This document shows, one piece after another, positions 45,237 to 54,013 of a DNA stretch of 64,000 bases. The stretch is from Nitrospira lenta. Lineage in GTDB: Bacteria > Nitrospirota > Nitrospiria > Nitrospirales > Nitrospiraceae. Made by a program: the position numbers and the translations under genes. The notes under the pieces are model-generated. The model was given only the letters and a program-made list of their open reading frames with translations, did not search any database and had not been told where the DNA came from. Position 1 is the first letter of the stretch; each line of letters opens with the position of its first letter. Location of the stretch: positions 124,001 through 188,000 of the forward strand of contig NZ_OUNR01000012.1 of NCBI RefSeq assembly GCF_900403705.1, in the 5' to 3' direction.

Positions 45237-46361
45237 TTAGATCTTAATCGGCATCACGACGCACTTGAACCCAGGATTCTCGGCTTCCTGAATCAAGCAC
45301 GGGCTGAGCGGCGTTTCCATCTGCAACGAGATGGTGTCGCTATCCATCACACTGAACACATCCAGGAGATACCGGGCGTTGAACCCGGTCTGCAGCGCCT
45401 CACCGTCATAGGTCGCCGGCAACTCCTCGGTCGCTTCTCCGTAATCTGGGTTGCTGGAAAACAGCACCATGTGGCCCGGCGCAAAGGAGAGCTTCACGGC
45501 GTTCGCCTTGTCTTTCGACAGGACCGACACGCGCCGCAACGCGCTTTCCAGTTCGAGACGGTTCACGCTGATCTTCTTGCCGCCCTCTTTGGGAATGACT
45601 TGCTGATAGTTGGGATAGTTCCCTTCCATCAACCGTGAGGTCATGAGCAGCCCGCTTTTTCGGAAGATCATCAGGTTCTTGGTAAACCCGATCAGCGGTT
45701 CGCCTTCGCCTCCCTCTTCCAGCAAGCGCCGCATTTCCTGCGCCGCTTTCTTCGGAACAATGGCTTTGATCTCCTGGGGATCGCTCTTGCCGGCTTTGCC
45801 GACCTCCTGCTCGGTCACGGCCAGGCGATGACCATCGGTGCCCACAAGCCGGAGCGAGGTCTTTTTGTCCGTCACGACCAAGGTGACGAGCAAGCCGTTC
45901 AGGATATAGCGCGCATCATTGTCCCCTGCGGCAAACAGCGTCTTCCGGATCAGTTCCAACAGCCCGGCGCCGGAGAGCGGGATCAAGCCTTCGCGATCGA
46001 TCACCGGCAGAGCAGGGTATTCGGAACTGGGCAAACCAACGATCTTGAACTGGCTCTTGCCCGCTTGAATCGTCGTCCAATTATTGTCGCCCGACGTCAG
46101 CTCGATCTCGCCGGCCTTCAACTCCTTGATGATTTCATACAGCTTCCGCGCCGAGACGGTCACGCCGCCCGGTTGCAGCACCGTGGCCTTATAGAGGCCG
46201 CGCATGCCGATTTCCAGATCTGTCGCGACGATTTCGACGCCGTCCTGCTTGGCTTCCAGCAGAATGTTGGACAGAATCGGCATGGTGTTCCGTTTCTCCA
46301 CCACGCCCTGCACACGCTGGAGCCCCGTCAATAGTTCATCGCGTCCGATGCGTACCTTCAT
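45237..46361 (-). CDS. dnaN: DNA polymerase III beta subunit (sliding clamp)
   Basis: 374 residues, full length with three beta-clamp domains, forming a dimeric ring around DNA. Typical segments: NTMPILSNILLEAK, TDLEIGMRG, GTDGHRLAV and, at the end, ENPGFKCVVMPIKI. The hydrophobic protein-binding pocket at the C-terminus (VVMPIKI, i.e. MPxxL/I-type) is present. It starts 26 bp after the dnaA stop and is almost certainly co-transcribed with it. Confidence 0.97.
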   Translation of the reverse strand: MKVRIGRDELLTGLQRVQGVVEKRNTMPILSNILLEAKQDGVEIVATDLEIGMRGLYKATVLQPGGVTVSARKLYEIIKELKAGEIELTSGDNNWTTIQAGKSQFKIVGLPSSEYPALPVIDREGLIPLSGAGLLELIRKTLFAAGDNDARYILNGLLVTLVVTDKKTSLRLVGTDGHRLAVTEQEVGKAGKSDPQEIKAIVPKKAAQEMRRLLEEGGEGEPLIGFTKNLMIFRKSGLLMTSRLMEGNYPNYQQVIPKEGGKKISVNRLELESALRRVSVLSKDKANAVKLSFAPGHMVLFSSNPDYGEATEELPATYDGEALQTGFNARYLLDVFSVMDSDTISLQMETPLSPCLIQEAENPGFKCVVMPIKI

Positions 46362-46387
46362 AATGTCTTCTCCCTCAACAGGACGAC

Positions 46388-47728
46388 TCAGCCCCGTAGG
46401 ATCTGCTCTTTCAGTTTTTCCAATGTCGTCTGCATGGCCGGATCCGCGTCCTTCGCCTTGGCCACCTGGCGGCAGGCATGGATGATCGTCGTATGGTCCT
46501 TGCCCCCGAAGTGCCGGCCGATCTCCGGATAGGACGCATCGGTCAACTCGCGGCAGAGATACATGGCGATCTGCCGGGGATGGACCAGCGTCTTACTGCG
46601 TCTGCGGGACTTCAGCTCGTTGATCTTCACGTGAAATTGGGTGCAGACCACATCCTGAATATCTTCCATCGCCACGATTTTCTTCTTGTCCCCGATGAGA
46701 TCGCGCAGGACTGTCTTGGCCATCTCCAGCGTAATCTTCTGCCCCGTGAGCGACGCAAAGGCGCCCAACCGCACCAGACTGCCTTCAAGCTCGCGAATAT
46801 TGCTCTTCAGGGTGGTCGAAAGATACTGGATCACATCCTCAGGAAGCTGGATCCCCTCGTCCTCGGACTTCTTTCGCAAAATGGCGATCCGCGTTTCCAC
46901 ATCGGGCGGCTGTAGATCGGCGATGAGTCCCCATTCGAAGCGGGACCGGAGTCGCTCTTCAATATCCGGCATATCCTTCGGAAACCGGTCGCTGGAGAGG
47001 ACAATCTGCTTATGCCCTTCATATAACGCATTGAACGTATGAAAGAACTCTTCCTGCGTCCGTTCCTTGCCGGCCAAAAACTGAATGTCGTCGATCATCA
47101 GCATATCGATATGCCGATAGCGCTTTCGGAGATCCATCATCTTGTCGTAGCGGATCGAGTTGATGACCTCGTTGGTGAACTGCTCGGTCGTCAGATAGGC
47201 GATTCGGAGATCGGTTCGTTCCGCCACATGATTACCGATCGCGTTCAGCAAGTGCGTCTTTCCGAGGCCCACGCCCCCGTAGATAAAGAGGGGGTTGTAC
47301 GCCTTCCCCGGCTGTTCGGCAACTGCCATACAGGCGGCATGCGCGAACTGGTTCCCGGCGCCGACGACAAAATTCTTAAAAATATACTTGGGGTTGAGCT
47401 GAATCCCCCGCCGCGATTTCGTCTGAGCGACTGTCTTGGCAACGCTAACGACCGCCGCGTGGTCCTGCGCCTTGGCGGATTTTTGATCGACCAGGAATGA
47501 GACGGTGACCTCTCCGCCTCCACGAGCGGCCGAGACCGCTTCGGACAGAAGCGGGCCATAGTGAGTCCCCAGCCATTCGCCAAAGAACTTATTCGGAACA
47601 CCGATATGGGCGGTCGAGTCTTCAATCCGATCCAGATGCACTGGAGTGAACCAGGTGTCATAGACCTGCTTGGGGACCTTTCCCTGGATGAAGTGAAGCG
47701 CCTCTTGCCAAACCGTGTCGATACTCAT
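46388..47728 (-). CDS. dnaA: Chromosomal replication initiator DnaA
   Basis: 446 residues, full length. Domain I (about 1-80) starts WQEALHFIQGKVPKQVYDTWF; the AAA+ domain III has Walker A GGVGLGKTHL, Walker B LMIDDIQFLAGK and sensor VLSSDRFPKDM. Domain IV ends with LRSRFEWGL and the HTH signature HFGGKDHTTIIHACRQ that binds DnaA boxes. It initiates replication at oriC and is directly adjacent to the likely origin at 47729-48066. Co-transcribed with dnaN. Confidence 0.98.
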   Translation of the reverse strand: MSIDTVWQEALHFIQGKVPKQVYDTWFTPVHLDRIEDSTAHIGVPNKFFGEWLGTHYGPLLSEAVSAARGGGEVTVSFLVDQKSAKAQDHAAVVSVAKTVAQTKSRRGIQLNPKYIFKNFVVGAGNQFAHAACMAVAEQPGKAYNPLFIYGGVGLGKTHLLNAIGNHVAERTDLRIAYLTTEQFTNEVINSIRYDKMMDLRKRYRHIDMLMIDDIQFLAGKERTQEEFFHTFNALYEGHKQIVLSSDRFPKDMPDIEERLRSRFEWGLIADLQPPDVETRIAILRKKSEDEGIQLPEDVIQYLSTTLKSNIRELEGSLVRLGAFASLTGQKITLEMAKTVLRDLIGDKKKIVAMEDIQDVVCTQFHVKINELKSRRRSKTLVHPRQIAMYLCRELTDASYPEIGRHFGGKDHTTIIHACRQVAKAKDADPAMQTTLEKLKEQILRG

Positions 47729-48066
47729 AACCCTTCAGAATTCCTATGCACAGGCTTATACACACCTGTGGACAACCAGATAGCTCTCTCCATAATTCCT
47801 AGTAAAATACCACCTGAGAGGAACCGCTGACTATCATGTACCCCTGTATGTTGTCGAGTCGGATTTTGCTTATCCACTTCTACACACACGCTATACCACC
47901 CCACTCGGCAGGTTCATGCAGAGGAAATCCACAGAGTCATCAGACTGAAGCCAGACTATATTTTTCTATCTTTGCAACAACCTACGAGCTATTCCCACTA
48001 TTCTCCTCACTACTACGACTCCTACTACTCCTACGAGTTTCTTATCTTGGTAAAGATAATAAGAAG
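47729..48066. other. Likely chromosomal origin of replication (oriC)
   Basis: A gene-free, AT-richer 338-bp stretch between dnaA and the dsrH-like gene. DnaA-box-like sites: TTATACACA (47756-47764, one mismatch to TTATCCACA), TGTGGACAA (47767-47775, minus-strand TTGTCCACA), TTATCCACT (47870-47878), AAATCCACA (47925-47933) and CTATGCACA (47744-47752). An AT-rich run TATATTTTTCTATC lies at about 47958-47971, next to a tract of repeated triplets (48009-48035). The position beside dnaA-dnaN is the standard one. Not proven without GC-skew. Confidence 0.75.
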
Positions 48067-48300
48067 TCAGAGCAGGATAATCTTCGTATGGGCAAACACC
48101 AAATCCAAGAGGTCCAGATCCGTTAAACCGACGGAAGGAGAGGAGTCATTTAGACCGTCTTTTCGCACCTGCTCGCCAAAACTGGTAGAAGAAGCCGGCA
48201 ATCCTTCTTCAAGGAGAACGTATTCGGACTCCTGTGAGATAAAGAGACTAGATTCAATCCCGTTAGACGGCTGACGGAGTATGTACAAACAATCTGCCAC
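48067..48300 (-). CDS. DsrH/TusB-like protein
   Basis: 77 residues, the smallest of three adjacent DsrE-fold genes, comparable with TusB or DsrH. It begins MADCLYILRQPSNGIESS. The sequence has one Cys (C4) near the N-terminus, and the Cys expected near the C-terminus of sulfur-carrying DsrH is absent. In E. coli TusBCD relays sulfur to tRNA; in sulfur oxidisers DsrEFH relays sulfur to sulfite oxidation. The role here is inferred from the trio arrangement. ATG 48300 is 18 bp from the DsrF-like stop. Confidence 0.65.
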   Translation of the reverse strand: MADCLYILRQPSNGIESSLFISQESEYVLLEEGLPASSTSFGEQVRKDGLNDSSPSVGLTDLDLLDLVFAHTKIILL

Positions 48301-48318
48301 GGCATCCCTCTGAACAAA

Positions 48319-48660
48319 TCAAAACACGAGAGTTCGGTCGACATCCGTCAAAAAGTGTCGAATGTATTCAGCCGTCTGATACTGGACAGCAAACTGAGGT
48401 TGTATCAATGAGCGATCGGCATCCGCTTGGACGATGAATGGAATCTCAAGCTGTTCGATTGACGGGAGATACTTTTCTAAAATTTCCATATCAATCACGT
48501 CATCGAGATCTTCTGAAAGCAGCCGAACCGCCTCATTGAGCAGCACCACAGTCGTATCATGGGTCCCTGCCACAAGGCCGAGCGCAATACGCAGCGCTTC
48601 CACCGGACGGTGCGTTTGACGGGGATCTTCTCTGATTACTACGGCTATTTTCTTCGCCAT
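48319..48660 (-). CDS. DsrF/TusC-like protein without Cys
   Basis: 113 residues with a DsrE-like alternating alpha/beta layout: KIAVVIREDPRQTHRPVEALRIALGLVAG, VVLLNEAVRLL, IPFIVQADADRS. It carries no Cys at all, which fits the non-catalytic middle subunit of DsrEFH/TusBCD hexamers. Middle gene of the trio, 21 bp from the DsrE-like gene and 18 bp from the DsrH-like gene. Probably translationally linked with them. Confidence 0.7.
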   Translation of the reverse strand: MAKKIAVVIREDPRQTHRPVEALRIALGLVAGTHDTTVVLLNEAVRLLSEDLDDVIDMEILEKYLPSIEQLEIPFIVQADADRSLIQPQFAVQYQTAEYIRHFLTDVDRTLVF

Positions 48661-48681
48661 CGCCGGGTCGATACCTTTAGA

Positions 48682-49002
48682 TCAGGTAAACGCCAAAAAT
48701 TGATCGCAGGCATCGATAATCCCGGAGAGGACTACCAGCCCGCATAAGGAGATCTTGGAATGGATCCCATCGGTCGGTACGTGATGTTGTTGGCATCCAT
48801 AGGCACAGGCAAAGAGCTTCACCCCATTGGTCGCCAACTCTTGATACCGGGCGTCTGAAATGTTCTTCACCCCTTCATCGATGAGGTACAAATACACCTC
48901 GGTATTGCGGTGAAGAGCTGCGCGTGAAAGACGATAAACGGTCTCCACACTTGCATGGGTCGGAGGGACCGAAAGAAGCAGCCCGAGCTTCTTTGAATTC
49001 AT
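48682..49002 (-). CDS. DsrE/TusD-like sulfur-relay protein
   Basis: 106 residues. The DsrE fold has LGLLLSVPPTHASVETVYRLSRAAL and EVYLYLIDEGVKN, and a Cys in ACAYGC (C66 and C70). In TusD and DsrE a Cys in this region holds the persulfide. First gene of the trio (DsrE-, DsrF-, DsrH-like) immediately beside oriC. The upstream AT-rich patch (49005-49080) probably contains its promoter. Sulfur relay to tRNA thiolation or to an oxidative pathway are both possible. Confidence 0.75.
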   Translation of the reverse strand: MNSKKLGLLLSVPPTHASVETVYRLSRAALHRNTEVYLYLIDEGVKNISDARYQELATNGVKLFACAYGCQQHHVPTDGIHSKISLCGLVVLSGIIDACDQFLAFT

Positions 49003-49111
49003 AGGTAATTCACAGATATTTATATTAATTAATCAACGACTTGTAAAAATTATCCAGAGGGGGTGAGCCTACGAATTTTTGAAGGGAAAGTCAACCGCAA
49101 AAACGGCTGAA

Positions 49112-50374
49112 CTAGGAGGTAAGAACCTGAGGTAGAAGAGAGGCGACGAGTGTAGAGAAAGGTAGCTCTTGTTGCTCCTTCGTCTCCATATTCCGAAGGA
49201 TCGCGGAACCCTTATCCAGTTCATCGTCACCGAGAATCAGAGTATAGCGACAGGTAAAACGATCTGCCTGGCGAAGGTGAGCTTTTAACGTTGCTGAGCG
49301 AAAATCCGTCACCGCTCGAACACCGGCCAGACGGAGGTCTTGAAGAATCTTCAAGCCGTGAAGCGCGGCCCGTTCGCCGAAGGCCGCTACATAAACCGTC
49401 TTGTTTCCAACGGAAGGCGGCGTGAGGGATTCAGGAAGCATCAAAGAGATTCGCTCGATGCCCACCGCAAAGCCGACCGCCGGCGTCTTCGGACCATCCA
49501 ACGTCTCAACCAGACCGTCGTAGCGTCCACCGGCGCCTACGGCGTTCTGAGCACCCAAACTCGTGGTCGTCACTTCAAACGTGGTCAAGCAGTAATAATC
49601 CAACCCCCGAACCAGCCGATGATTCAACTGGTAGGGAATCCCGATTGCCTGAAGTCCCTCTAACACCTTTGTAAAATACGTTGTGGCCGGTTCTGCCATC
49701 GATCCGGCTAGCGTCGGCGCAGCATCCGTGGCGGCTCGGCAGGCCGGCACCTTGCAATCCAATACGCGCAACGGATTCGTCTCAATTCGTCTCACACAAT
49801 TAGCACAGAGCTGGCTTTCATACTGGCGGAGATAGGCCACCAGTACCGGCCGATAGGCTTCCCGGTCGCTCGTATACCCGAGATTGTTGATTTCGAGCGT
49901 CAGCGCGGGAAGCTGTAGGTCTGACAGCAACTGCCAGAGCAGGGCGATCGTTTCAACATCCGCCCGGGGATCGGCCATGCCGAAGGATTCCACGCCGAAC
50001 TGGTGAAATTGCCGCAAACGCCCGGCTTGCGGCCGCTCGTGGCGAAACATCGGTCCGAGATAGCAATATTTTTGAGGGAGCGGTTCGGCTGCGCGGTTGT
50101 GTTCGATGTAGGCCCGGACCGTTCCGGCTGTTCCTTCAGGGCGCAAGGTCAGCGACGTCCCGTCCCGGTCCTGAAACGTGTACATTTCTTTTTCGACGAT
50201 GTCCGTCGAGGCGCCGATGCTGCGCGCAAAGAGCGTGGTCACCTCGAAAATCGGCACGCGGATTTCGTGAAAGCCGAACGTCGAGGCCCAGAACCGGGCC
50301 TTCTCTTCAATGAGGCGCCAACGCGGGGTCTCTTCCGGAAGCAGATCTTTTACGCCCTTGATGCCCTTGATCAT
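49112..50374 (-). CDS. hisS: Histidyl-tRNA synthetase
   Basis: 420 residues, full length class II synthetase that charges tRNA-His. Motif 2: FQDRDGTSLTLRPEGTAG. Motif 3: VGFAVGIERI. Motif 1 is in the RWRLIEEKARFWASTFGFHEIRVPIFE region. The histidine-specific loops are GLDYYCLTTFEV and GAGGRYDGLVE. The C-terminal anticodon domain begins near KTVYVAAFGERAALHGLKI. Divergent from the ThyX-like gene; ATG 50374. Confidence 0.97.
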   Translation of the reverse strand: MIKGIKGVKDLLPEETPRWRLIEEKARFWASTFGFHEIRVPIFEVTTLFARSIGASTDIVEKEMYTFQDRDGTSLTLRPEGTAGTVRAYIEHNRAAEPLPQKYCYLGPMFRHERPQAGRLRQFHQFGVESFGMADPRADVETIALLWQLLSDLQLPALTLEINNLGYTSDREAYRPVLVAYLRQYESQLCANCVRRIETNPLRVLDCKVPACRAATDAAPTLAGSMAEPATTYFTKVLEGLQAIGIPYQLNHRLVRGLDYYCLTTFEVTTTSLGAQNAVGAGGRYDGLVETLDGPKTPAVGFAVGIERISLMLPESLTPPSVGNKTVYVAAFGERAALHGLKILQDLRLAGVRAVTDFRSATLKAHLRQADRFTCRYTLILGDDELDKGSAILRNMETKEQQELPFSTLVASLLPQVLTS

Positions 50375-50517
50375 CGTCGGTCCTCACCATAGGCAAAACG
50401 TCGGGACTATAACGGCGCATTCCGAGCCAAGTCAACGGAGCGGCCTTGCGCCTCAGGCAGTCGGGGGGTATAGTTCGGCCCTCGTGATTGTCCGCAGCCT
50501 CGTGAGGTTTCAAGTCG

Positions 50518-52005
50518 ATGAGTCAGGATCAGTCCAGCCGGCGTGTGATCGCCGTGGCGCCCATGCCACCGGAGAAGTCGGCCTATGCCCTGGCGCGGTA
50601 CAGCCGCTCGCCCGACTCCATCGAGAGCAGCATCAAGTGGGTCCATGGCCATTCCTCGGAAAAATTCTGGGACCAATTTTATTTTGATTACGGTCACGCA
50701 TCGATCGCCGACCTGGGCCATGTCATCATCTGTTTCGAAAACATTTCTGAGCTCGCCGCTATCCGTCTTGAGGACGAACCGCTGTGGGACGGGCAGGCGA
50801 AATCGAGCCGTTACCAAAACTTTGCCTCCGGCAGCTGGTATATCCCGGACTCCTTGCGCGGGTCCGAGACCGAAGGCACCTATGAAGGCATCTTGCGGAG
50901 CCTGTCAGAAGTCTATCGTCTCCTGCATCCGCAGCTGATCCAGTTTCTCACCGAGCGCGAACCGTGTCCCGAGTCGATGAAGCCGGCGGACTATCAGCGG
51001 ACGATTGCCGCGCGGGCATTCGACGTCACGCGCTATCTCCTGCCGCTCGCCGCGAAGACCAATGTCGGGCAGGTGGTGAGCATCAGGACGCTGGAAAAGC
51101 AGATCACCCGCTTACTCTCGTCGCAATTGCCGGAGCTGCGCCTCATCGCGGATGATCTCAGGGATGCCTGCCAGCGTGCCCCCATGAACCTGTGGGGCGA
51201 GTTGAGCGGCCAGGCGGCGGGAATGACCGAACCCATGGCTCCGACCCTCGCGCGCCATGCCAAGCCCAACGAGTATCAAGCATCGGTCTACCAAGAACTG
51301 GGCCGGTACGCGAAAGAAGCGCTCAAGGGAACGGGTTTGGATCAGCCTTCGACCTGGGGCGAACAGGAATCGGTCGAGCTAATTGAAGGCCACGATCCGA
51401 TCGATGAAATCGTCACGACGTTACTCTATCGCGCGTCGCACGCGCCCTACCGAAAGATCCTTGCCGTCGTCCGCGACTGGTCCGACAAGCAGAAGCAGGA
51501 TGCCATCGATGTCGGGATGAATCAGCGGGGACCGTACGACGAACTGATCAAGGAATTTCGCAGCGGCTACGCCTTCACCTTTGACATCCTGATGGACATC
51601 GGCGGCTGGCGCGATATGCATCGCCACCGGCGCTGCCAGCAGATCCAGCAGAACTTCACGACGATTCATGGCTACGATGTGCCGCCGCCGCTGGTGCAGG
51701 CGGGGTTGGATTCAGAATACCGGCAGGCGATGGATGCCGTGCGCAGCGACATCGAACAGCTCAAGAAGGCCAGCGCCGAAGGGTCGCTCTACGCCATTCC
51801 GTTCGGGTTCAAAGTCCGCTGCCTCTTCAAGATGGACTATGCCGAAGCGGAATACATCGCCAAGCTCCGCTCCGGCGTAAAGGGCCATTGGTCCTATCGC
51901 ACCATCGCCTGGCTGATGAAACAGAAGCTGGCCGCGCGGTATCCTATGTTAGGAAATCGCATCCAGGCCACATCCCCCGATATCGAAGACACCTTGACCA
52001 GATAA
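50518..52005 (+). CDS. Tandem ThyX-like (FAD-dependent thymidylate synthase family) protein
   Basis: 495 residues, about twice the length of canonical ThyX, made of two ThyX-like halves. First half: DYGHASIADLGHV with the region matching the RHRxxS motif degraded (AAIRLEDEPLWDGQAKSSRYQNF). Second half: FDILMDIGGWRDMHRHRRCQQIQQNF, which keeps RHR but not the Ser-containing part. Canonical ThyX makes dTMP with FAD and methylene-tetrahydrofolate. The degraded motifs make activity uncertain; it may be a regulatory or pseudo-enzyme variant. ATG 50518 has GAGG 12 bp upstream. The TPR gene follows 13 bp later. Confidence 0.85.
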   Translation: MSQDQSSRRVIAVAPMPPEKSAYALARYSRSPDSIESSIKWVHGHSSEKFWDQFYFDYGHASIADLGHVIICFENISELAAIRLEDEPLWDGQAKSSRYQNFASGSWYIPDSLRGSETEGTYEGILRSLSEVYRLLHPQLIQFLTEREPCPESMKPADYQRTIAARAFDVTRYLLPLAAKTNVGQVVSIRTLEKQITRLLSSQLPELRLIADDLRDACQRAPMNLWGELSGQAAGMTEPMAPTLARHAKPNEYQASVYQELGRYAKEALKGTGLDQPSTWGEQESVELIEGHDPIDEIVTTLLYRASHAPYRKILAVVRDWSDKQKQDAIDVGMNQRGPYDELIKEFRSGYAFTFDILMDIGGWRDMHRHRRCQQIQQNFTTIHGYDVPPPLVQAGLDSEYRQAMDAVRSDIEQLKKASAEGSLYAIPFGFKVRCLFKMDYAEAEYIAKLRSGVKGHWSYRTIAWLMKQKLAARYPMLGNRIQATSPDIEDTLTR

Positions 52006-52018
52006 TTTCCGATACGCC

Positions 52019-53056
52019 ATGCCTGATCATCAAACCGCATGTGAAACCGCACTCCTCGCCGGGCAATGGGACCTTGCCGAGCAAGAGGCCCGCGCCTGGG
52101 CTCGCCATCTTCCAACGGGAGTCGAAAAAGATCCCCGCCCGCATTTTGCGCTGAACGCCGTGCATCTCGTGCGCGGGCAGTTCGCCGAGGCCTGGCAGGC
52201 GCATGCCCGCTGCCTGCACGAAGCCGATGATATTGCCGAGGTCAAGCAGTGGGTGGAAGCCTTCGTCGGGCGGCAGCAGGAGAATGCCCACGCCCATCTA
52301 ATCATGGGGTTGTTCCTTGCCCAGTCCGGCGAGTCGGAACAATCCATGAAGTCCTACAAAGAAGCGGCGAGACTTGCCCCTGAGTCGGCCTACCCGCATT
52401 ACTTTCTCGCGCAGATCCACGAGCGGGCGAATCATCTCGAAATGGCGATCAAAGAATATCGCGAAGCCGTGCGGCTCGCGCCGGAGTATGCTCCAGCCCG
52501 CACCAATCTCGGCGTGGCCTACCAGGAGCAGGGCCGGCTTGAAATGGCCATTCCACAGTATCGCGAAGTCATCAAGCTCAACCCCGACGATCACATCGCC
52601 CACGCCAACCTCGCCTGTGCCCTGGCGGAACAGGGAAAGATGGAGCCCGCCGTGCAGTCGTACAAGACGGCGCTGAAACTGAATCCGAAAGACGCCGAGG
52701 TCCACTTCGCGTTGGGCGGGCTCTATGAAACGCGCGGGCGGTTGGATTTAGCCGAACGATCCTATCGTGACGCGCAGGAAGCCAATCCCGAGTTCGGATC
52801 GGCACACTCGGCGCTCGGCTGGCTCGCGCTCAGAAAGCGGCAGTTCCAGGACGCGCAGGAATTATTCAGCCGCGCATTGAAATGCAATGATGAAGACCCC
52901 CGGGCCTACCACGGCATCGCCGAGCTTTACGCCATCCGCGGCAAGCGCCAGAGCGCGATGGAAAACTACACCAAAGCCGTGAAGCACTATCGCGACCCCG
53001 AAATGCGCAACGCGATCATGAATCAGCTGTTCCAAGAAGGCCAGGTGCCGGACTAA
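52019..53056 (+). CDS. TPR repeat protein
   Basis: 345 residues with an array of tetratricopeptide repeats (about 8 units between residues 88 and 330), each with the pattern of A at position 8 and Y/P near the end: AARLAPESAYPHYFLAQIHER, AVRLAPEYAPARTNLGVAY, VIKLNPDDHIAHANLACAL and LKLNPKDAEVHFALGGLYE. A scaffold for protein-protein contact is inferred. No signal peptide or membrane segment is visible. It lies 13 bp after the ThyX-like gene, so probably the same transcript. Confidence 0.88.
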   Translation: MPDHQTACETALLAGQWDLAEQEARAWARHLPTGVEKDPRPHFALNAVHLVRGQFAEAWQAHARCLHEADDIAEVKQWVEAFVGRQQENAHAHLIMGLFLAQSGESEQSMKSYKEAARLAPESAYPHYFLAQIHERANHLEMAIKEYREAVRLAPEYAPARTNLGVAYQEQGRLEMAIPQYREVIKLNPDDHIAHANLACALAEQGKMEPAVQSYKTALKLNPKDAEVHFALGGLYETRGRLDLAERSYRDAQEANPEFGSAHSALGWLALRKRQFQDAQELFSRALKCNDEDPRAYHGIAELYAIRGKRQSAMENYTKAVKHYRDPEMRNAIMNQLFQEGQVPD

Positions 53057-53060
53057 CAGA

Positions 53061-53175
53061 ATGCTGAAAAAGTCCGTCAGCTGAGTTCTCGCATCGTTCA
53101 GATCCTCAACGTAGCCCAGAGGCTACGCCTCCGGTATCTCCTTCTTCTAAGACCGTGCGGAATGGGATATTTGAG
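53061..53175. repeat. Copy of the dispersed palindromic repeat
   Basis: Starts ATGCTGAAAAAGTCCGTCAG and continues TTCTCGCATCGTTCA, with a perfect inner stem CGTAGCC-caga-GGCTACG at 53110-53127. It lies in the 166-bp gap between the TPR gene and the hydrolase gene. The left end resembles the start of the 55367 copy, and the right end is less conserved. Confidence 0.75.
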
Positions 53176-53222
53176 TATATTTCGAGTCCGTGAACGGTCA
53201 TGAATAGGAAAGGAAAACCGCA

Positions 53223-53915
53223 ATGACGACGAAACCCACTATATTATTCGTGCATGGGTTCTGGGGTGGTGCGGCACACTGGAGCAAGGTCATCCTTGCA
53301 CTGTCGCACAAAGGATACGACCAGCTGCGTGCGGTCGAGTTGCCGTTGACCTCGCTGGCCGACGATGCTGCGCGCGCCCGCAAGATGGCAGTGCAGCAAC
53401 AGGGCCCGGTGCTGTTGGTCGGACATTCGTACGGCGGCGCGGTGATCACCGAGATGGGCGATCTTCCGAACGTGAGCGGCCTCATCTACATCGCGGCCTT
53501 TGCGCCTGACGCCGGCGAGAGCCCCGGTGGAATCAGCCAGGCCAAGCCTCCGGCGGCGATCGCCAACCTAGCGCCAGACAGCGATGGTTACCTCTGGATT
53601 AAGCCTGACAAGTTTCACGAGAGCTTCTGCCAAGATCTGACCCCGGACGAAGCCTTGGTGATGGCGGTCACGCAGAAAGCGCCGGTGGCCGGCACGTTCG
53701 GCGACAAGATCACTGTCCCTGCATGGAAGAAGAAGCCGTGCTGGTATCAGGTGTCCAGCGAGGACCGGATGATCCACCCGGAGAATCAGACGCACATGGC
53801 GGGGCGGATGAATCCGCGCAAGATCATCACCCTGGGGGCAAGCCATGCGTCCTTGGCATCGCATCCCGATGCAATCGTCGCACTCATCGAGGACGCCGTC
53901 CGCTCGTTGGCATAG
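53223..53915 (+). CDS. Alpha/beta hydrolase fold protein
   Basis: 230 residues. Oxyanion-hole area VHGFWGGAAHW, nucleophile elbow GHSYGG (Ser), and the catalytic His region GASHASLASHPDAI at the end. The lid is short. Substrates such as esters are typical, but none can be named; HNL-like plant-type esterases share this layout. ATG 53223 has GAAAGGAAAACC upstream. It is convergent with the Hsp31-like gene, with two strong hairpins between them. Confidence 0.9.
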   Translation: MTTKPTILFVHGFWGGAAHWSKVILALSHKGYDQLRAVELPLTSLADDAARARKMAVQQQGPVLLVGHSYGGAVITEMGDLPNVSGLIYIAAFAPDAGESPGGISQAKPPAAIANLAPDSDGYLWIKPDKFHESFCQDLTPDEALVMAVTQKAPVAGTFGDKITVPAWKKKPCWYQVSSEDRMIHPENQTHMAGRMNPRKIITLGASHASLASHPDAIVALIEDAVRSLA

Positions 53916-53918
53916 AGT

Positions 53919-53936
53919 TGCCTATGCGGATAGGCA
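53919..53936. terminator. Small perfect stem-loop
   Basis: TGCCTAT (53919-53925) pairs perfectly with ATAGGCA (53930-53936) around a GCGG loop, starting 3 bases after the hydrolase stop. Likely part of a bidirectional termination region with the hairpin at 53943-54000. Confidence 0.5.
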
Positions 53937-53942
53937 CGACAA

Positions 53943-54000
53943 CCGATTGCAGCGGATAGCGGGATCTCCGCGTACCGTGGATCAGTATCGCTGCAATCGG
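53943..54000. terminator. Long stem-loop between convergent genes
   Basis: CCGATTGCAGCG (53943-53954) is the exact reverse complement of CGCTGCAATCGG (53989-54000). It lies between the hydrolase and the hchA gene end, so it can terminate both transcripts. A short T/A stretch (ATTGTAG) follows on the right. Confidence 0.6.
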
Positions 54001-54013
54001 ATTGTAGTGTGTC

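Noticed and set aside
49005-49080. AT-rich patch with TTATCCAGA near 49050, considered as a second part of oriC
   Set aside because: Only one weak DnaA-box-like site (49050-49058), and it is better explained as promoter DNA of the dsrE-like gene.
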